Source: Alcanivorax sp. S71-1-4 (GTDB lineage Bacteria > Pseudomonadota > Gammaproteobacteria > Pseudomonadales > Alcanivoracaceae). Taken from it: a stretch of DNA of 61,736 nucleotides. The notes below the pieces were generated by a model. The model had not been told where the DNA came from and searched no databases. It saw only the letters and a list, made by a program, of their open reading frames with translations. Where the stretch lies: positions 1-61,736 of the forward strand of contig NZ_AQOR01000025.1 of assembly GCF_009846755.1 (NCBI RefSeq), written 5' to 3'. The position numbers and the translations under genes were made by a program. Below are positions 1-10,541 of this stretch, one piece after another. Position 1 is the stretch's first letter; each line of letters starts with the position of its first letter.

Positions 1-950
1 GGCTCGGGCGCGGGTGCCGCCTCGTCGGGTTCGGCGGCGGGTGTGGCGATATCCGCGACGGGACGCTCCGGTGTTGCCGCCTCTGGTGCTGCCGCCTCCG
101 GGGTCGGCGCCGGATGCGGCGACACGGCGGGGGCGGGCTGTTCAGCGACGGCCGTTTCACGCGGCGACGCCGTTACGGTTTCCGCGACCTGGCGCGGCGG
201 CAGCTCCAGGCTGCGGACGGTTTCCAGCGGCTCGTCATCCCGTGGCCAGAAGATCAGGATGATCAGCAGCAGCCCGCCAACGGCCGCAAGATGCTTCCAG
301 GGCACCCGGAAACCGGCCATGCGCGAGACAGGCAGCACCGGCGGGGGGGCCTCCGCCAACAACGCACCGGGCCAGCCACCACTGCTGGCCTGGCGGGCTT
401 CGGCATCGTCGTCATCCAGTTCTTCGCCGGTCACATAAGCCAGGAAATCAGCACATTCCTGCGCCGTCAGCGGTGCCAGATCGACATGATCGGTCGGCGC
501 CAGCGACGCGCTGGCCACATGCTCTGCTGTTTCCGGCAGGCCACCCAGCAGGATCGCAAAGCGCGGGCCAAGACGCTCGCGCAGCACCCCCAGGGTGGTA
601 ACGGCCTCCATGCCCATTGCATCGGCGTTATCGATTACCAGCACCAGCGGCTCGCTGGCCAGCGCCCGCTCCAGGGTCGAAGCAAAATCTTCCTTGCCGA
701 CCCCGAAGTAACTCAGCAGGGCGCGCATCAGTACATTACGGCTGGGCGTTTCTGCGCCGTCGACGCGCACTACGGCAGCGTTGTCCACCAGCGTCATCGC
801 TGCCTCGCCCAGCAGGCGGGACACACCGGCCCCGGCCTCCCCGGTGAGCAGCACAAACCCGCCCCGCAGGCCGGCATCACACAGAATATCCAGCGCCTCC
901 AGTCGGCCGGCGCCACGGTAAAACGGTTGTTCCCGATTCAGTGCTGACAC
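1..950 (-). CDS. damX: DamX-like cell-division protein, N-terminal part (cut by window edge)
   Basis: About 316 codons are visible from a GTG start that overlaps the end of aroB by 13 bases; the C-terminus lies outside the window. The N-terminal 200 residues look like an AAA-type ATPase domain with a phosphate-loop-like segment GEAGAGVS at residues 37-44 and a Walker B-like LVLVIDN near 100-106. A single transmembrane helix follows at about 217-236 ([15 protein letters not shown]), then a Pro/Ala/Glu-rich linker. DamX proteins have this layout with a C-terminal SPOR domain that binds septal peptidoglycan; the SPOR domain would be beyond base 1. The usual Lys of Walker A is Val here, so ATP hydrolysis is doubtful. 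Position downstream of aroK-aroB is the standard damX location, which supports the name. Confidence 0.8.
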   Translation of the reverse strand, partial: MSALNREQPFYRGAGRLEALDILCDAGLRGGFVLLTGEAGAGVSRLLGEAAMTLVDNAAVVRVDGAETPSRNVLMRALLSYFGVGKEDFASTLERALASEPLVLVIDNADAMGMEAVTTLGVLRERLGPRFAILLGGLPETAEHVASASLAPTDHVDLAPLTAQECADFLAYVTGEELDDDDAEARQASSGGWPGALLAEAPPPVLPVSRMAGFRVPWKHLAAVGGLLLIILIFWPRDDEPLETVRSLELPPRQVAETVTASPRETAVAEQPAPAVSPHPAPTPEAAAPEAATPERPVADIATPAAEPDEAAPAPE

Positions 951-2020
951 ATTTTCTCCAGCAGGCCGGTGAGCACCTGCATATCGAATTGATCAGTAAC
1001 CACCGCCTCGCCAATCGCTTTCAACAGCACCAGGCGCAGGCGGCCATCCATGACTTTCTTGTCCAGTGCCATCAGGCTGCGGAACTGCGCCGCCGTCATG
1101 CCCGGCGGCGGCGCCACGGGCAGCCCTGCTGCCCGGGTCAGATCGCCGATGCGTGTGACATCCGCCTGGCTGATCCAGCCCAGGTCAGCGGAAAGCTGCG
1201 CGGCCATCATAGTCCCGGCGCCGACCGCCTCGCCGTGCAACCAGTCACGGTAGCCGGTAGCCGTCTCGATGGCGTGGCCAAAGGTATGCCCGAGGTTCAG
1301 CAGCGCCCGGTTGCCCTGTTCGGTTTCATCCTCCGCCACCACCTCGGCCTTGTTGCGGCAGCTCTGCAGGATGGCCTCGGCCAGCAGCGCCGGCTCGCGC
1401 CGCATCAGCCCTGCCATGTTGACCTCAAGCCAGCGATAAAAGTCCGTATCGCGGATCAGGCCGTATTTGATCACTTCGGCAAGGCCGGCGCTGAGTTCGC
1501 GCGGCGGCAGCGTATCCAGGACGGTCGTGTCGATCAGCACGGCACGCGGCTGGTGAAACGCGCCGATCATGTTCTTGCCGCGCGGGTGGTTGACCGCAGT
1601 CTTGCCACCCACCGAGGAATCCACCTGCGCGAGCAACGTGGTCGGCACCTGCAGGAAATCCACACCGCGCTGATAACTGGCCGCCGCAAAGCCGACCATG
1701 TCACCGATCACCCCGCCACCGAGCGCAATCAGCGTGGTGGTGCGGCTGTGCCGGTTCGCCAGCAGCGCATCGAATATCTTCTCCAGCGTGGCCAGTGTCT
1801 TGTACTGCTCGCCGTCAGGGAGAATCAGGGTATCCACCAGCGCGAGATCGCCCAGGCTGGCTTTCAGCCTGTCCAGATACAGCGGTGCAATGGTGTCGTT
1901 GGTGACAATCAGTGCCTGGCTGGCACGAACGTGGCGGCGCAGCAGATCCTGCCCGAGCAGGCCCTGGCCGATGTAGATGGGGTAACTGCGCGCACCGAGC
2001 GCAACATCAAGCGTGTGCAT
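938..2020 (-). CDS. aroB: 3-dehydroquinate synthase
   Basis: Converts DAHP to 3-dehydroquinate, second step of the shikimate pathway, in the cytosol, using NAD and a divalent metal. The 360-residue protein has the NAD-binding run [13 protein letters not shown] (99-111), the substrate loop [17 protein letters not shown] (134-150), and metal ligands Glu182, His245 (in [11 protein letters not shown]) and His262 (LHGEAV), the expected spacing for the family. The ATG follows a strong AGGAGG. It is downstream of aroK on the same strand with a 63-base gap and overlaps the damX-like gene, so aroK-aroB-damX are probably cotranscribed behind the pil operon. Confidence 0.97.
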   Translation of the reverse strand: MHTLDVALGARSYPIYIGQGLLGQDLLRRHVRASQALIVTNDTIAPLYLDRLKASLGDLALVDTLILPDGEQYKTLATLEKIFDALLANRHSRTTTLIALGGGVIGDMVGFAAASYQRGVDFLQVPTTLLAQVDSSVGGKTAVNHPRGKNMIGAFHQPRAVLIDTTVLDTLPPRELSAGLAEVIKYGLIRDTDFYRWLEVNMAGLMRREPALLAEAILQSCRNKAEVVAEDETEQGNRALLNLGHTFGHAIETATGYRDWLHGEAVGAGTMMAAQLSADLGWISQADVTRIGDLTRAAGLPVAPPPGMTAAQFRSLMALDKKVMDGRLRLVLLKAIGEAVVTDQFDMQVLTGLLEKMCQH

Positions 2021-2083
2021 AAATCCTCCTGCAAGCCGGCATTATCCGGTGCGCGCCGGGAGGATGGAAGCGCTGAGGCAGTG

Positions 2084-2611
2084 TCAGGCCTCGTGTTCGT
2101 GCAGGCAATCCAGTACCTGGTCCGCGACCTTGCGCAAGTTGCCGGAGGCAGTCGGGATAATGTGATGGGCCACGGCGCGGTACAGCGGGTCGCGTACCGC
2201 CATCAACTCGCGCAACACCCGCTCCGGGTCCGCCGTCTGCAGCAACGGGCGGTTGCGGTCATGGCGGGTGCGGGCCAGCTGCACCTCCACCGGCGTCCAC
2301 AGATAGAACACTACTCCGCGCTCATGCAGGTGGCGGCGGTTGGCTTCGCGCAGCACGGCGCCGCCACCAGTGGCCATGACGATCTCCGGCAGGCGGGTGA
2401 GCTCTTCGATGATTTCCTCTTCACGGCGGCGAAAGCCTTCCTCGCCTTCCATGTCGAAGATCCAGGGGATGTCGGCGCCGGTACGGTCCACGATGACTTT
2501 GTCGGAATCGTGGAACGGGCGCCCGAGCTGCTGCCCCAGATACCGCCCCAGGGTGCTTTTGCCGGCACCCATGGGGCCCACCAGATAGATCGGAGGCAGC
2601 GTCGTGCTCAT
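2084..2611 (-). CDS. aroK: Shikimate kinase
   Basis: Phosphorylates shikimate with ATP in the fifth step of the shikimate pathway. The 175-residue protein has Walker A GPMGAGKS at 12-19, the shikimate-binding Asp35 (FHDSD), the GGG motif at 82-84 (MATGGGAV) and the lid arginines in TRHDRNRPLL. Length is normal. The start codon lies 9 bases after the pilQ stop with an AGGA box, so it is the distal part of the pilMNOPQ transcript, an arrangement common in gammaproteobacteria. Confidence 0.96.
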   Translation of the reverse strand: MSTTLPPIYLVGPMGAGKSTLGRYLGQQLGRPFHDSDKVIVDRTGADIPWIFDMEGEEGFRRREEEIIEELTRLPEIVMATGGGAVLREANRRHLHERGVVFYLWTPVEVQLARTRHDRNRPLLQTADPERVLRELMAVRDPLYRAVAHHIIPTASGNLRKVADQVLDCLHEHEA

Positions 2612-2620
2612 CAGGTCCTG

Positions 2621-4726
2621 TTATTTACCCGCGTAGGTGTCTTTCAGCAGGCGCGGGGTAATGAAGATCAGCAGTTCCTGTTTCTCATCGCTCTTGAATT
2701 CGCGCTTGAACAGGCGGCCAATCCACGGCAGATCACCCAGGAACGGGGTCTTTTCCACGCCTTCCCGTTTCTCCTGCTGGAAAATACCACCAAGCACCAC
2801 AGTTTCGCCATCATTCACCAGCACCGTGGTCTCGACGCGATTGGTATTGATGCTGGGTATACCGGCGATCACGCTGCCCACGGAGTCATTGTTGATCTTC
2901 AGGTCCATGATGATGCGACCGTCTGGCGTGATGCGCGGCGTGACTTCCAGACGCAGCTCAGCGTTGATGAAGGAAATCGCGGTGGCGCCACTGGAAGAGG
3001 CTTCCTGGTAACCGATCTGGGTACCGGAAGCGATCACGGCCGGCTGCTGGTCCGCCGTCAACACTTTCGGTGTTGCCACCAGCTCGCCCTGCCCTTCTGC
3101 CGCCAGCGCGGACAGCTCCAGCTCCAGGATGCCAGCATTTACATCGACAAAGCCGAGCGAGAAACGGGTGGCGCGGCTGTCGGTCGCGCCCAGATCCACC
3201 ACCATGTCGCCGGGCGATTCGATCTCAATGTCATCACCGTTGAGCACACCGACGCCAAAGTTCAGTGAGTTGACCGCATTACCGGTAAAGGAGAAACCAC
3301 GGCCGTCTTCAGCGATCCGGTCGCCCTGGAACGCCAGGCCACCCCAGCGAATACCCAGCTCATCGGTCAGGTCATTCGTGGCGATCACTACACGGGCTTC
3401 AATCAGCACCTGCTGCACGGCGACGTCCAGCGTACGGATCACTTCGCGGATATCCTCCAGCTTGCGCTGGGTATCCTGAATGATCAGGGTATTGGTGCGC
3501 TCATCCACGGTCACCGAGCCCCGGTTGGAGAGCAGGGAGCCCTCGGTCTTGATCAGGTTCAGCAGGTCCGGCGCACGCGCATAGTTCACCCGCACATATT
3601 CTGTGCGCAGCGGCGCCAGCGATTCGATCTGGGCCTGGCTTTCCAGCTCCAGTTGCTCCCGGGCAGCGATTTCATCCGCCGGGGCCACCAGCAGCACGTT
3701 ACCGATCTGGCGCTTGTCCAGCCCCTTGGTCTTCAGGATCAGGTCCAGCGCCTGATCCCAGGGCACATTCTGCAGGCGCAGTGTGATGCGACCAGACACG
3801 GTATCCGACGCCACCAGGTTCAGGCTGGTGAAATCCGCAATCAGCTGCAGCACGGAGCGCACTTCGATGTCCTGAAAGTTCAGCGACAGTTTCTCACCGG
3901 TGTACTGGAATGCATCACGACGACGGCGCGACTCTTCCGCCTCGGTCACCGGCTTCACGTTGATACTGAATTCGCTGTCGGCCTGATAGGCCAGGTATTC
4001 CCAGTTACCGGTAGGCTCAATGGAGATCACACCGGTTTCACCATCCATGCTCGCGTCCACGTAGCGCACCGGCGTGGCGAAATCCGTCACGTCCAGTCGA
4101 CGACGCAGTGCATCGGGAATGGCGGCCCCGACGAAACGCACCTGGATGCGACCGCGCTCTTCGCGCACATCCACCGGAATCGACGGGTTGGACAAGTTGA
4201 TGACAATGCGGCCTTCGCCCGTTTCGCCGCGACGGAAGTCGATCTGGCTGATCTGGTTGCCACGGCCGGCCGGTGCCTGCTGCTCGGAGGCGGTCGGCTC
4301 GAACACATTGGCGGTCTGGCCGTCCACGCCCAGCGTGAGCACCAGTTCGTTGCCTTCCACGCGCGTGTCGTAACCGGTCAGTTGCGCCAGGTTGACGATC
4401 AGGCGTGTACGGTCTTTCGCTTCCACCACGGTGATGCTGCGAGCATTGCCCGTGCCCAGGTTGTGGTTGCGCCCTTCCAGGCCGTTGACGGCACCCACCA
4501 GGTCCAGCGCGATGCGGGCTGGTTTCTCGATACTGTAGCTACGGACATCCGGCGGCGACTGGTCGAAGCCCAGCCGCACCTCCAGCTTGTTGCCGGGCAA
4601 CGAGGCGTAGTTGAGTGACTGCAGCGTCGATGCCAGGGCCGGCTGCCCCACCAGCATACCCGCTGCGACGACCAGCAGAGCCCCGACCCATTTCCGCATT
4701 GTTATTGTCTCGCGCATGCTTTTCAT
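2621..4726 (-). CDS. pilQ: Type IV pilus outer-membrane secretin PilQ
   Basis: Forms the outer-membrane channel through which the type IV pilus fibre passes. With the chosen ATG (701 aa) there is a signal peptide ending near VGQPALA, two AMIN domains that bind peptidoglycan, an STN/secretin N0 region starting LSLNFQDIEVRSVLQLIADF, a NolW domain (ITLRLQNVPWDQAL onward to the TLIIQDTQ segment) and the C-terminal secretin domain with NDGETVVLGGIF and the family end LLIFITPRLL. Reading farther upstream would overlap pilP by 47 bases; the ATG at 4726 has a GGGGAT box and sits 19 bases after the pilP stop. An ATG at 4717 or 4699 is also possible. Confidence 0.95.
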   Translation of the reverse strand: MKSMRETITMRKWVGALLVVAAGMLVGQPALASTLQSLNYASLPGNKLEVRLGFDQSPPDVRSYSIEKPARIALDLVGAVNGLEGRNHNLGTGNARSITVVEAKDRTRLIVNLAQLTGYDTRVEGNELVLTLGVDGQTANVFEPTASEQQAPAGRGNQISQIDFRRGETGEGRIVINLSNPSIPVDVREERGRIQVRFVGAAIPDALRRRLDVTDFATPVRYVDASMDGETGVISIEPTGNWEYLAYQADSEFSINVKPVTEAEESRRRRDAFQYTGEKLSLNFQDIEVRSVLQLIADFTSLNLVASDTVSGRITLRLQNVPWDQALDLILKTKGLDKRQIGNVLLVAPADEIAAREQLELESQAQIESLAPLRTEYVRVNYARAPDLLNLIKTEGSLLSNRGSVTVDERTNTLIIQDTQRKLEDIREVIRTLDVAVQQVLIEARVVIATNDLTDELGIRWGGLAFQGDRIAEDGRGFSFTGNAVNSLNFGVGVLNGDDIEIESPGDMVVDLGATDSRATRFSLGFVDVNAGILELELSALAAEGQGELVATPKVLTADQQPAVIASGTQIGYQEASSSGATAISFINAELRLEVTPRITPDGRIIMDLKINNDSVGSVIAGIPSINTNRVETTVLVNDGETVVLGGIFQQEKREGVEKTPFLGDLPWIGRLFKREFKSDEKQELLIFITPRLLKDTYAGK

Positions 4727-4745
4727 TACCGGTATCCCCAGCAGC

Positions 4746-5285
4746 TTATTCAGACAGCGTGACGGCGCGCGGTCTTTCAACCCAGCCATCATGCCCGTCC
4801 GGTACGATTTCCATCAGACTGACCCGTGTCTCATTCACTTCCGTGACACGCCCGAAATTCCTGCCCATGTAACTGCCCACACGGACGCGATTGACCGCGC
4901 CAGTCGGGTCCAGCACCAGCGCCTGCAGCGGCTCGCCCGGGCGGTTGATGGTGCCGACCATACGCAGCGCATCCAGCGTATAGCCTTCCAGATACTCCCG
5001 CGGACGGCTGAGGTCCGGCTCCACCTTGCGGCCTTGCGGCACGTTCGCGGGCACCTCTTCCACCGGGGGCGTGAAGGGGGCACGCAACTGGTGCGCGCCA
5101 TAGGAGAAAGTGGCGATCGGCTTGAACTCCGGCGGCGGCTCGATACGGCCACGCGGCCGCGCCTTGATCTCGGCAATACGGGCATCCAGTTCGGACAGGT
5201 TGGCGGAGTCGCTACAGCCGGCCAGAGCCAGCAGGGCCGGCGCGATCAGCAGCAGGGGGCGCAGGGTCATGAGAACTCTTTTCAT
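4746..5285 (-). CDS. pilP: Type IV pilus lipoprotein PilP
   Basis: Inner-membrane lipoprotein that links the PilN/PilO heterodimer to the N0 domain of PilQ. The 179-residue protein starts with a lipoprotein signal ending in LALAGC, followed by SDSANLSELDARIAEIK and a Pro-rich linker, then the beta-sandwich HR domain (EYLEGYTLDALRMVGTI, RVGSYMGRNFGRVTEV). Two adjacent ATG codons (5288 and 5285) follow AGGAGG; the second has the better spacing (5 bases). The pilO stop overlaps the ribosome-binding site, so the genes are translationally coupled. Confidence 0.94.
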   Translation of the reverse strand: MKRVLMTLRPLLLIAPALLALAGCSDSANLSELDARIAEIKARPRGRIEPPPEFKPIATFSYGAHQLRAPFTPPVEEVPANVPQGRKVEPDLSRPREYLEGYTLDALRMVGTINRPGEPLQALVLDPTGAVNRVRVGSYMGRNFGRVTEVNETRVSLMEIVPDGHDGWVERPRAVTLSE

Positions 5286-5295
5286 CATCCCCTCC

Positions 5296-5975
5296 TCAAC
5301 GCCGCCGTGTGTTACGCCGCGCTGGCGGCTCGGGCGCCGGGCGGGTGGCATAACGATAGGTCTTGGCCGTGATGTTCATGGTCAGCAGGTTTGCCGCCTC
5401 GGCAGTGCCACCCCGGGAGCGGCGCTCCGGCGAGGCCAGTTCAAAATCATGCAACGTCACGATGCGGGGCAGGGCCGCCACACCGCTGACAAACGCGCCC
5501 ATGCCGTGATAGTCGCCGCGCACGGTGATCTGGATCGGCAACTCGGCATAGAACTCCTGCTGCGTTTCCTTGGCCAGTTCGATCTTGTCGAACTCCAGGC
5601 CGCTGCCCAGGCCGGTGTGGGTAATGTCTTCCAGCAGGCCTGGCACTTCGGTTTCCCGTGGCAACTGCTGCAGCAGGCCGCCAAAAGTTTCTTCCATTTC
5701 CGCCAGCTGTTCGCGGTACTGGCCCAGGTTGTGTGCACGATGTGCCTTGGACTCCAGTTGCGTCATCAACGTGGTTTCCTCGGCCTGTGCCCGCCGCAAC
5801 TGATCCTTGAGCGTGGTGATATTGAACGCGTAGCCCAGCACCACCACCAGCACGAATACGATGATCGCTGCCCCGATCTTCACCGGCGTGGGCCAGGAAC
5901 CGATGTTCTCCATGTCCAGGTTCTGCAGCTTTTCAAACAGCTCCTGGATGTCGATATTCTTCAGTTCGGAGGCTT

Positions 5976-5979
<4 letters not shown>
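5296..5979 (-). CDS. pilO: Type IV pilus inner-membrane protein PilO
   Basis: Partner of PilN in the inner-membrane alignment subcomplex. The 227 residues show a short cytosolic N-terminus, one transmembrane helix at about 33-52 (IGAAIIVFVLVVVLGYAFNI), a periplasmic coiled coil (TTLKDQLRRAQAEETTLMTQ and on) and a ferredoxin-like C-terminal domain. The C-terminal tail is Arg- and Pro-rich. The start overlaps the pilN stop by 4 bases. Confidence 0.94.
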
Positions 5980-7627
<1,648 letters not shown>

Positions 7628-7711
7628 TTATTATTGAGGTTTTTCCCAGCAGAAAGATATAGTTACGATGGTTTTATGCTTAACCACTTTAGGAACAAGT
7701 AATAACAGAAA

Positions 7712-7747
7712 GGTTGTTAGATCACAACAACCATTACCGCGTATAAT
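7712..7747. promoter_or_regulatory. Divergent pilM/PBP1A intergenic region: inverted repeat and -10 box
   Basis: The 205-base gap 7610-7814 is more AT-rich than its surroundings. A perfect inverted repeat GGTTGTT (7712-7718) / AACAACC (7726-7732) lies just upstream of TATAAT at 7742-7747, which reads toward the PBP1A gene and leaves a leader of about 60 bases. I see no good -35 hexamer at 16-18 bases, so the promoter may need an activator at the palindrome, or the palindrome may be an operator. On the other strand a weaker TATATC box could serve pilM. Only the sequence supports this. Confidence 0.35.
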
Positions 7748-7814
7748 GACGCGCTTCACGGAGAAGAGTCCTACCTTTCTCCTAAGACTTCCATCTTAGC
7801 CTGCCCGAGTTGCC

Positions 7815-10433
7815 ATGCTGTTAACAAAAACCTGGTTTCGCCTTCTGCTGGCCGCCATCCTGGTCGCCGCCAGCGGCGTCGCCATGATCCTGTCAGCCAG
7901 CTTTCTCTACCTCGGCCCGCACCTGCCCCCGGCGTCGCAACTGCGAGAAATCACGTTCCAGATCCCGCTGCGCATCTACTCCCGGGAGGGCGACCTGATC
8001 GGTGAATACGGTGAACAGCGCCGCACCCCGATCAAATTCGAGCAGATCCCGCAGGATTTCATCCAGGCCCTGACCTCCGCCGAAGACGAGCGCTTCTTCC
8101 GTCACAACGGTGTGGACATCAAGGGGCTGACGCGCGCGGCCAGCGAGCTGGTGCGCTACCGCGAGATCCGCTCCGGCGGCTCCACCATCACCATGCAGGT
8201 GGCACGCAACTTTTTCCTCAGCCAGGACCAGACCTTTCTAAGAAAATTCAATGAGATAGTCCTGGCCCTGCAGATCGAGAACATCCTCAGCAAAGAGGAC
8301 ATCTTCGAGCTGTACGTCAACAAGATCTTTCTCGGCCGCCGCGCCTACGGCATCGAGGCCGCCGCCCAGGTGTACTACGGCAAACCCCTGAACGACCTGA
8401 ATCTGGCTCAACTGGCAATGATCGCCGGCCTGCCCAAAGCCCCCTCGGCCTACAACCCCCTCAGTAATCCGCAGCGCGCGCTGACCCGCCGCAACTGGAT
8501 TCTGGAGCGCATGCTCGAACGCGGCCGCATCAGCCAGGAAGAGTACGACCTGGCGGTGTCGGCCCCCATTACCGCCCGTCAGCACAGCGCCAGCCTGGCT
8601 GTGGAAGGCTCCTATATCGCCGAAATGGCACGCCAGGAGGCACTGGCACTGCTCGGCCCGCGCATCTATACCGACGGCATCCGCATCACCACCACGCTGG
8701 ACAGCACCATGCAGCAGGCGGCGGTCAGCAGCCTGCGCCACGGCCTGCATGTGTATGACGAGCGGCACGGCTGGCGCGGACCGGAAGCCAGGGTCGACAT
8801 CAGCGATCTGCCGCCGCTGCCCTCGAACACCGCCGTGCAGAGCGCCAGCGACGCCGAAGCCAGCCAGCCCGCCAGCGACAGTGAAGACACTGCACCGCAG
8901 AAGGTGGACCTGCGCGGCATCCCGGCCAGCATCGCCGAGTGGACCCGCCTCCTGCGCGGCTACCGTCGCGTCGGGGAACTCGAACCGGCGCTGGTGGCGG
9001 AGGTACACGCCGAACATGTGCGCCTCGTGCTCCCCAATGGCCGTCTGGCCGAGTTGCCCTGGGCCCAGATGCAGTGGGCCAGGCCCTACATCAACCCCAG
9101 CGCGGTCGGACGCGCTCCGGAGAAACCTGCAGACGTGCTCAAGCCCGGTGACATGGTGCGCCTGCGCCCGGTACGCGGCGACAACGATGAGCCGGTCTGG
9201 CGCCTGGCACAGATCCCGGCGGCCCAGGCAGCGCTGGTGGCGATCGACCCGGCCGACGGCGCCATCCTGGCGTTGCAGGGCGGCTACAGTTTCGCGCTGT
9301 CCAACTACAACCGGGCGCTGCAGGCCCAGCGCCAGGCCGGGTCAGTGTTCAAGCCGTTCGTCTATGCTGCCGGCCTGGAACATGGCATCACCCCGGCCAC
9401 CATCTTCAACGACGCACCGATCGTGTTTCAGGACGACAACCTGGAGGAAGCCTGGCGGCCAACCGGTGCCAGCAGCCGCTTCTACGGGCCGACCCGTGTC
9501 CGCGAAGCCCTGTACCGTTCGCTGAATCTGGTGTCGATCCGTCTGTTGCAGCAGGTCGGCATCGGCAACGCCCTGGACACCCTGGGCGATTTCGGCATGC
9601 CTACCCAGCGCTTCGCCCGCGACCTGTCGGTCGCCCTGGGCAGCGCCGCCGTGACCCCGCTGGAAATGGCCAGCAGCTACGGCGTGTTTGCCAATGGCGG
9701 CTTCTATGCCCCGGCCTGGTTCATCCGCGACATCCGCGACAATGAAGGCCAACTGCTGTGGCAGGCACCGGAAGTGGTGCTGTGCGAACCGGACGACTGC
9801 GGCGTGAACGTCAGCCAGCCCACCGTCAGCAGCGCCCCTCTGCCGGACGACGATGCCATTGCCTCGCCCATCGCCACCGAGGCCCCTGACGACGCGCCGG
9901 CACCGATGATTCCGCCCGCGCCGGAGAAAGTCTGGCGCCCGCGGGCCGTGGATGCGCGCACCGTGTGGCTGATGGATTCGATGCTGCGCGACGTGGTACG
10001 CCGCGGCACCGCCGGGCAGGCCCGCGCTCTGAACCGCACCGACCTGGCCGGCAAGACCGGCACCACCAACGATCACCTTGATGCCTGGTTTTCCGGTTAC
10101 ACGCCTGGCGGGCTGGTGGCGATCACCTGGGTTGGCTTTGACAACCCGGCAACGCTGGGCAACGGCGAGTATGGCGGTCGCGTGGCGCTGCCAATCTGGA
10201 TTGATTTCATGCGTGACGCGTTACCCGAAGTACCGGAGGCCACCTTGCCCCAGCCTCCCGGCATCGTCTCGGCGCGCATCAATCCGGACAACGGGCTGCG
10301 CGCCCGCCCGGGTGACGACAAGGCCATCTTCGAGTACTTCCGCAGTGAGAACGTGCCGGAGATGGACGACAGCCTGAGCGTGCCGGGGTATGACGGACCG
10401 GAAGAACAGGTGCGGCCGGAAGATCTGTTCTGA
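7815..10433 (+). CDS. mrcA: Bifunctional penicillin-binding protein 1A
   Basis: Polymerises and cross-links peptidoglycan in the periplasm. The 872-residue protein has an N-terminal transmembrane anchor (about 8-32), a GT51 glycosyltransferase domain with catalytic Glu90 in SAEDERFF and the GGSTITMQVARN motif, an OB-like insert, and a transpeptidase domain with Ser510 (SVFK), SLN at 569-571 and KTG at 747-749. Two acidic/Pro-rich low-complexity stretches occur, one in the OB region (SDAEASQPASDSEDTAPQ) and one of about 40 residues before the KTG motif. It is monocistronic, divergent from pilM, with a terminator just downstream. Confidence 0.96.
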   Translation: MLLTKTWFRLLLAAILVAASGVAMILSASFLYLGPHLPPASQLREITFQIPLRIYSREGDLIGEYGEQRRTPIKFEQIPQDFIQALTSAEDERFFRHNGVDIKGLTRAASELVRYREIRSGGSTITMQVARNFFLSQDQTFLRKFNEIVLALQIENILSKEDIFELYVNKIFLGRRAYGIEAAAQVYYGKPLNDLNLAQLAMIAGLPKAPSAYNPLSNPQRALTRRNWILERMLERGRISQEEYDLAVSAPITARQHSASLAVEGSYIAEMARQEALALLGPRIYTDGIRITTTLDSTMQQAAVSSLRHGLHVYDERHGWRGPEARVDISDLPPLPSNTAVQSASDAEASQPASDSEDTAPQKVDLRGIPASIAEWTRLLRGYRRVGELEPALVAEVHAEHVRLVLPNGRLAELPWAQMQWARPYINPSAVGRAPEKPADVLKPGDMVRLRPVRGDNDEPVWRLAQIPAAQAALVAIDPADGAILALQGGYSFALSNYNRALQAQRQAGSVFKPFVYAAGLEHGITPATIFNDAPIVFQDDNLEEAWRPTGASSRFYGPTRVREALYRSLNLVSIRLLQQVGIGNALDTLGDFGMPTQRFARDLSVALGSAAVTPLEMASSYGVFANGGFYAPAWFIRDIRDNEGQLLWQAPEVVLCEPDDCGVNVSQPTVSSAPLPDDDAIASPIATEAPDDAPAPMIPPAPEKVWRPRAVDARTVWLMDSMLRDVVRRGTAGQARALNRTDLAGKTGTTNDHLDAWFSGYTPGGLVAITWVGFDNPATLGNGEYGGRVALPIWIDFMRDALPEVPEATLPQPPGIVSARINPDNGLRARPGDDKAIFEYFRSENVPEMDDSLSVPGYDGPEEQVRPEDLF

Positions 10434-10454
10434 AGCGGGCGTTGCCCGGTGCAT

Positions 10455-10487
10455 AAAAAAAGCGGACATCACGTCCGCTTTTTTTAT
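10455..10487. terminator. Bidirectional intrinsic terminator between PBP1A gene and maeB
   Basis: AGCGGAC and GTCCGCT form a GC stem around the short loop ATCA, flanked by an A-run on the left and a T-run on the right, so it can end transcription from both converging genes. Confidence 0.9.
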
Positions 10488-10541
10488 CGCCAGGATTCAC
10501 TGCCTGGCCCGGCAGGGAGGGCAACCCCTCCCTTCAAGCCG

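Noticed and set aside
941..3268. A 775-codon open frame on the + strand
   Set aside because: It runs antisense across aroB, aroK and pilQ, which have clear family motifs; it is a GC-rich shadow with no recognisable domain.
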